A stretch of DNA of 7,329 bases, from positions 1-7,329 of the forward strand of contig URZN01000059.1 in assembly GCA_900552345.1 (NCBI GenBank), in the 5' to 3' direction. The position numbers were made by a program, and so were the translations under genes. This document shows, one piece after another, positions 5,699 through 7,329 of the stretch. Within the stretch, counting starts at the first letter, position 1. Each line of letters starts with the position of its first letter. The stretch is from an uncultured Collinsella sp. Its GTDB lineage: Bacteria > Actinomycetota > Coriobacteriia > Coriobacteriales > Coriobacteriaceae. Below the pieces are notes generated by a model that was given only the letters and a program-made list of their open reading frames with translations, ran no database searches and was not told the DNA's origin.

Positions 5699-6816
5699 TT
5701 CAGTGCCTTCCTGATATCGAACAGCATGACCTCGATGGCCAGCTGGGGAGTAACGTTTCTGGCGATGTTGCGCTCAGCGGTGGCAACCGCCTCGAGCGCC
5801 TGGGTGGCACCCGCAACATTCGTCGCCGCGGCAAGCCGCCCGATCGTGTCGCGCACGTCCTCGTTCACAACGTCTGCCGCCTCATCCTGAAGCGTCAGCA
5901 GCACGTCGCGCATGAGCGTCCGCGCGCTCGCCAGCGCTTCCATGATACCCGAACGCTCGCGCGCGTTGAGTTCGCGCTTGTTGCGGTCCTCAAGCTGCTT
6001 CAATGCTCCACGCGACAGGTAGTCGGCATTTTGCTCGAGCACCTTTTCCTGTGTGGACTTGACCTCGGCGAGCGGCGCCTTGACGGCGACGATGAGCGAC
6101 TTGGCGCGACTGAGCACATCGGCCTCGTCGGCGGCGATGAGCGAGTCGATGGCACGGACCATCTGGCGACGGGCGTCCTGGCGCTCGGCGCTCTTAAGGA
6201 ACTCGATACCGCGCGTGGGGCTTCCCGCCACAGCGACGGCCATGCGGCAGCGCGCGGGATCCTGACCGGTGGCGCGGCTCACGGCCTGCGCGGCCACAGT
6301 GGGCGAAACCAGCCGAAACGGTACGCACTGGCAGCGGCTCACGATGGTGGGCAGCATCACGTCGGCCGAGGTACCCAACAGGATGAACATGACACCCTCG
6401 GGCGGTTCCTCGAGCGTTTTGAGCAGCGCGTTGGCGGTGTTGGCGCGCAGCTGTTCGGCACGGTCGATGATGTAGACCTTTGCCTTGGCGCGGATGGGTG
6501 CCAGGGGCACGTCGTCGAGCAGCTCGCGGGTCTGCGCGATGAGGTAGCCCGTAGCGCTCTCGGGCGTGTAATAGTGCACGTCGGGATGCGTATGACGGGC
6601 GACGCGCACGCAGCTGTCGCACGAACCACAGCCGTCCTGCTCGCACAGGAATGCCTGGGCAAGCGCCCATGCGGCGTCAAGCTTACCGGCGCCGGGCGCG
6701 CCCAAGAACAGGTAGGCGTGCGATGCGCGGCCGCTTGCGATGGCGTTGGTCAAAAAGTCGCGCACGCGCTGTTGGGTGTCGAGCTTGGCCAGCAGGCTTG
6801 TCTGAGCCGGGGCCAT
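5689..6816 (-). CDS. holB: DNA polymerase III subunit delta' (clamp-loader subunit)
   Basis: HolB is the stator subunit of the clamp loader that places the beta sliding clamp on primed DNA. The protein is 375 residues from the ATG at 6816. An upstream TTG at 6837 would overlap tmk, but the ATG has GGGAGG nine bases ahead and is preferred. Visible features in order: a P-loop-like GAPGAGK at residues 39-45; a four-cysteine zinc module (C58, C63, C66, C69); a Walker-B-like VYIIDRAEQ at 114-122; TANALLKTLEEPP at 127-139; a sensor-1 region ILLGTS at 145-150; and the SRC arginine-finger motif at 160-162. The residue after the P-loop lysine is Leu instead of Ser/Thr, so ATP hydrolysis by this subunit is doubtful, in keeping with delta' being a weak or inactive ATPase. 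DnaX subunits share the fold, but the length, lack of a long C-terminal extension and position between tmk and ricT favour delta'. The gene ends 10 bases inside ricT. Confidence 0.95.
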   Translation of the reverse strand: MAPAQTSLLAKLDTQQRVRDFLTNAIASGRASHAYLFLGAPGAGKLDAAWALAQAFLCEQDGCGSCDSCVRVARHTHPDVHYYTPESATGYLIAQTRELLDDVPLAPIRAKAKVYIIDRAEQLRANTANALLKTLEEPPEGVMFILLGTSADVMLPTIVSRCQCVPFRLVSPTVAAQAVSRATGQDPARCRMAVAVAGSPTRGIEFLKSAERQDARRQMVRAIDSLIAADEADVLSRAKSLIVAVKAPLAEVKSTQEKVLEQNADYLSRGALKQLEDRNKRELNARERSGIMEALASARTLMRDVLLTLQDEAADVVNEDVRDTIGRLAAATNVAGATQALEAVATAERNIARNVTPQLAIEVMLFDIRKALKCR

Positions 6817-6817
6817 G

Positions 6818-7329
6818 TTACTCGGCCTCCCGGGCAAGCGCGGCGGCGACGGCGTCTTGCGGAATGTCGAGACCGTACGCGCGAACCAGCTCGACCGTCT
6901 GCGCGAAGACGTCTGCGATCGACGCAGTGGCGTCGATGAGCTTTACGCGGTCTGGCTCCTCGGCAGCAATGGCACAAAATCCCTGATAGACGCGTTCCTG
7001 GAAGGCCATGCCCTTGGCCTCCATGCGATCGGCCGCGCCGCGGGCCGCCATGCGCAGCGCCGCCTGCTCAGGCGTGATGTGATAGACGAGCGTGAGCGCC
7101 GGATGCGTACCGGCGACAGCCAGGTTGTTGGCATCGCGTACCATCTGACGGTCGAGGCCATCGGCAAACGCCTGATAGCAGGTCGTGGAATCGTAGAAAC
7201 GGTCGCACAGGACCACCTTGCCGGCAGCGAGGGCGGGAGCTATGACCTCGTGCACCAGTTGGGCACGCGCGGCCTCGTAGAGCAGCAGCTCGCAGGTGTC
7301 GCCCATCGCCGTATTGGCGGGGTCGAGCA
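6818..7329 (-). CDS. tmk: Thymidylate kinase, C-terminal part (N-terminus beyond window edge)
   Basis: dTMP kinase phosphorylates dTMP to dTDP with ATP in cytosolic dTTP synthesis. About 169 residues are visible, compared with a usual family length of about 205-215. The missing part would carry the P-loop, so the frame is open at the window edge. Visible signatures are LDPAN followed by a T-E-LLL-like helix with EAARAQLV, the DRF-Y-DST-x-x-YQ motif (the DR[YFH] substrate-binding block), and a lid-like segment with RGAADRME followed by FQERVYQGF. The gene ends in TAA at 6818-6820, one base before the holB ATG, and its last codons contain the holB Shine-Dalgarno sequence. This implies co-transcription and probable translational coupling. 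I see no frameshift or missing motif in the visible part. The assignment is firm because of both motifs and neighbours. Confidence 0.95.
   Translation of the reverse strand, partial: LDPANTAMGDTCELLLYEAARAQLVHEVIAPALAAGKVVLCDRFYDSTTCYQAFADGLDRQMVRDANNLAVAGTHPALTLVYHITPEQAALRMAARGAADRMEAKGMAFQERVYQGFCAIAAEEPDRVKLIDATASIADVFAQTVELVRAYGLDIPQDAVAAALAREAE

Noticed and set aside
6817..6837. TTG start for holB overlapping tmk
   Set aside because: The ATG at 6816 has GGGAGG at proper spacing and begins where the conserved delta' N-terminus would.
6031..6939. 302-residue open frame on the plus strand across holB and tmk
   Set aside because: It spans two well-recognised genes on the other strand and shows no family features; it is a by-product of high GC content.

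Overview
This 7.3 kb window looks like a chromosomal segment of a GC-rich actinobacterium, most probably a Collinsella-like member of the Coriobacteriia. That placement is an inference from base composition, from the tmk-holB-ricT gene order, and from the style of the Arg-rich RicT tail and the lipoprotein; no marker gene is present to prove it. All six genes I can support lie on the minus strand, so transcription runs from right to left.

Right half (about 7329 to 3998): a tight housekeeping cluster. It holds the 3' part of thymidylate kinase (tmk), DNA polymerase III delta' subunit (holB, one base after tmk) and a PSP1/RicT (YaaT)-family protein whose start overlaps the end of holB by 10 bases. 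This is the order known from Firmicutes (tmk ... holB-yaaT). The RicT protein is about twice the usual family length: its conserved cysteine-rich PSP1 core is followed by an extra cysteine cluster and a roughly 240-residue Arg-rich, low-complexity tail.

Middle (3895 to about 1968): comF, a phosphoribosyltransferase-fold competence-type protein, follows after a 102-base gap. The gap contains a 9-bp hairpin whose 3' arm is comF's own Shine-Dalgarno sequence. Next to comF, and probably translationally coupled to it, lies an accessory gene that resembles AbiEi-like proteins with a C-terminal DUF559/PD-(D/E)XK-like domain, but it has no toxin partner here.

Left half (1967 to 1): a non-coding stretch of over 700 bases contains the most striking structure of the window. 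This is a 227-bp AT-rich element bounded by 52-bp inverted repeats (44 of 52 positions match), each arm carrying a nested CTGTTAC-N7-GTAACAG-like dyad. It is followed by a perfect 14-bp GC-rich hairpin and a TATAAT promoter candidate embedded in a dyad. Then comes a solitary lipoprotein of the amino-acid-type solute-binding family (SBP_bac_3), with an acidic Ser/Asp/Asn-rich tail and no ABC permease or ATPase beside it. It is closed by a convincing intrinsic terminator. The first 115 bases hold two more dyads and no recognisable gene.
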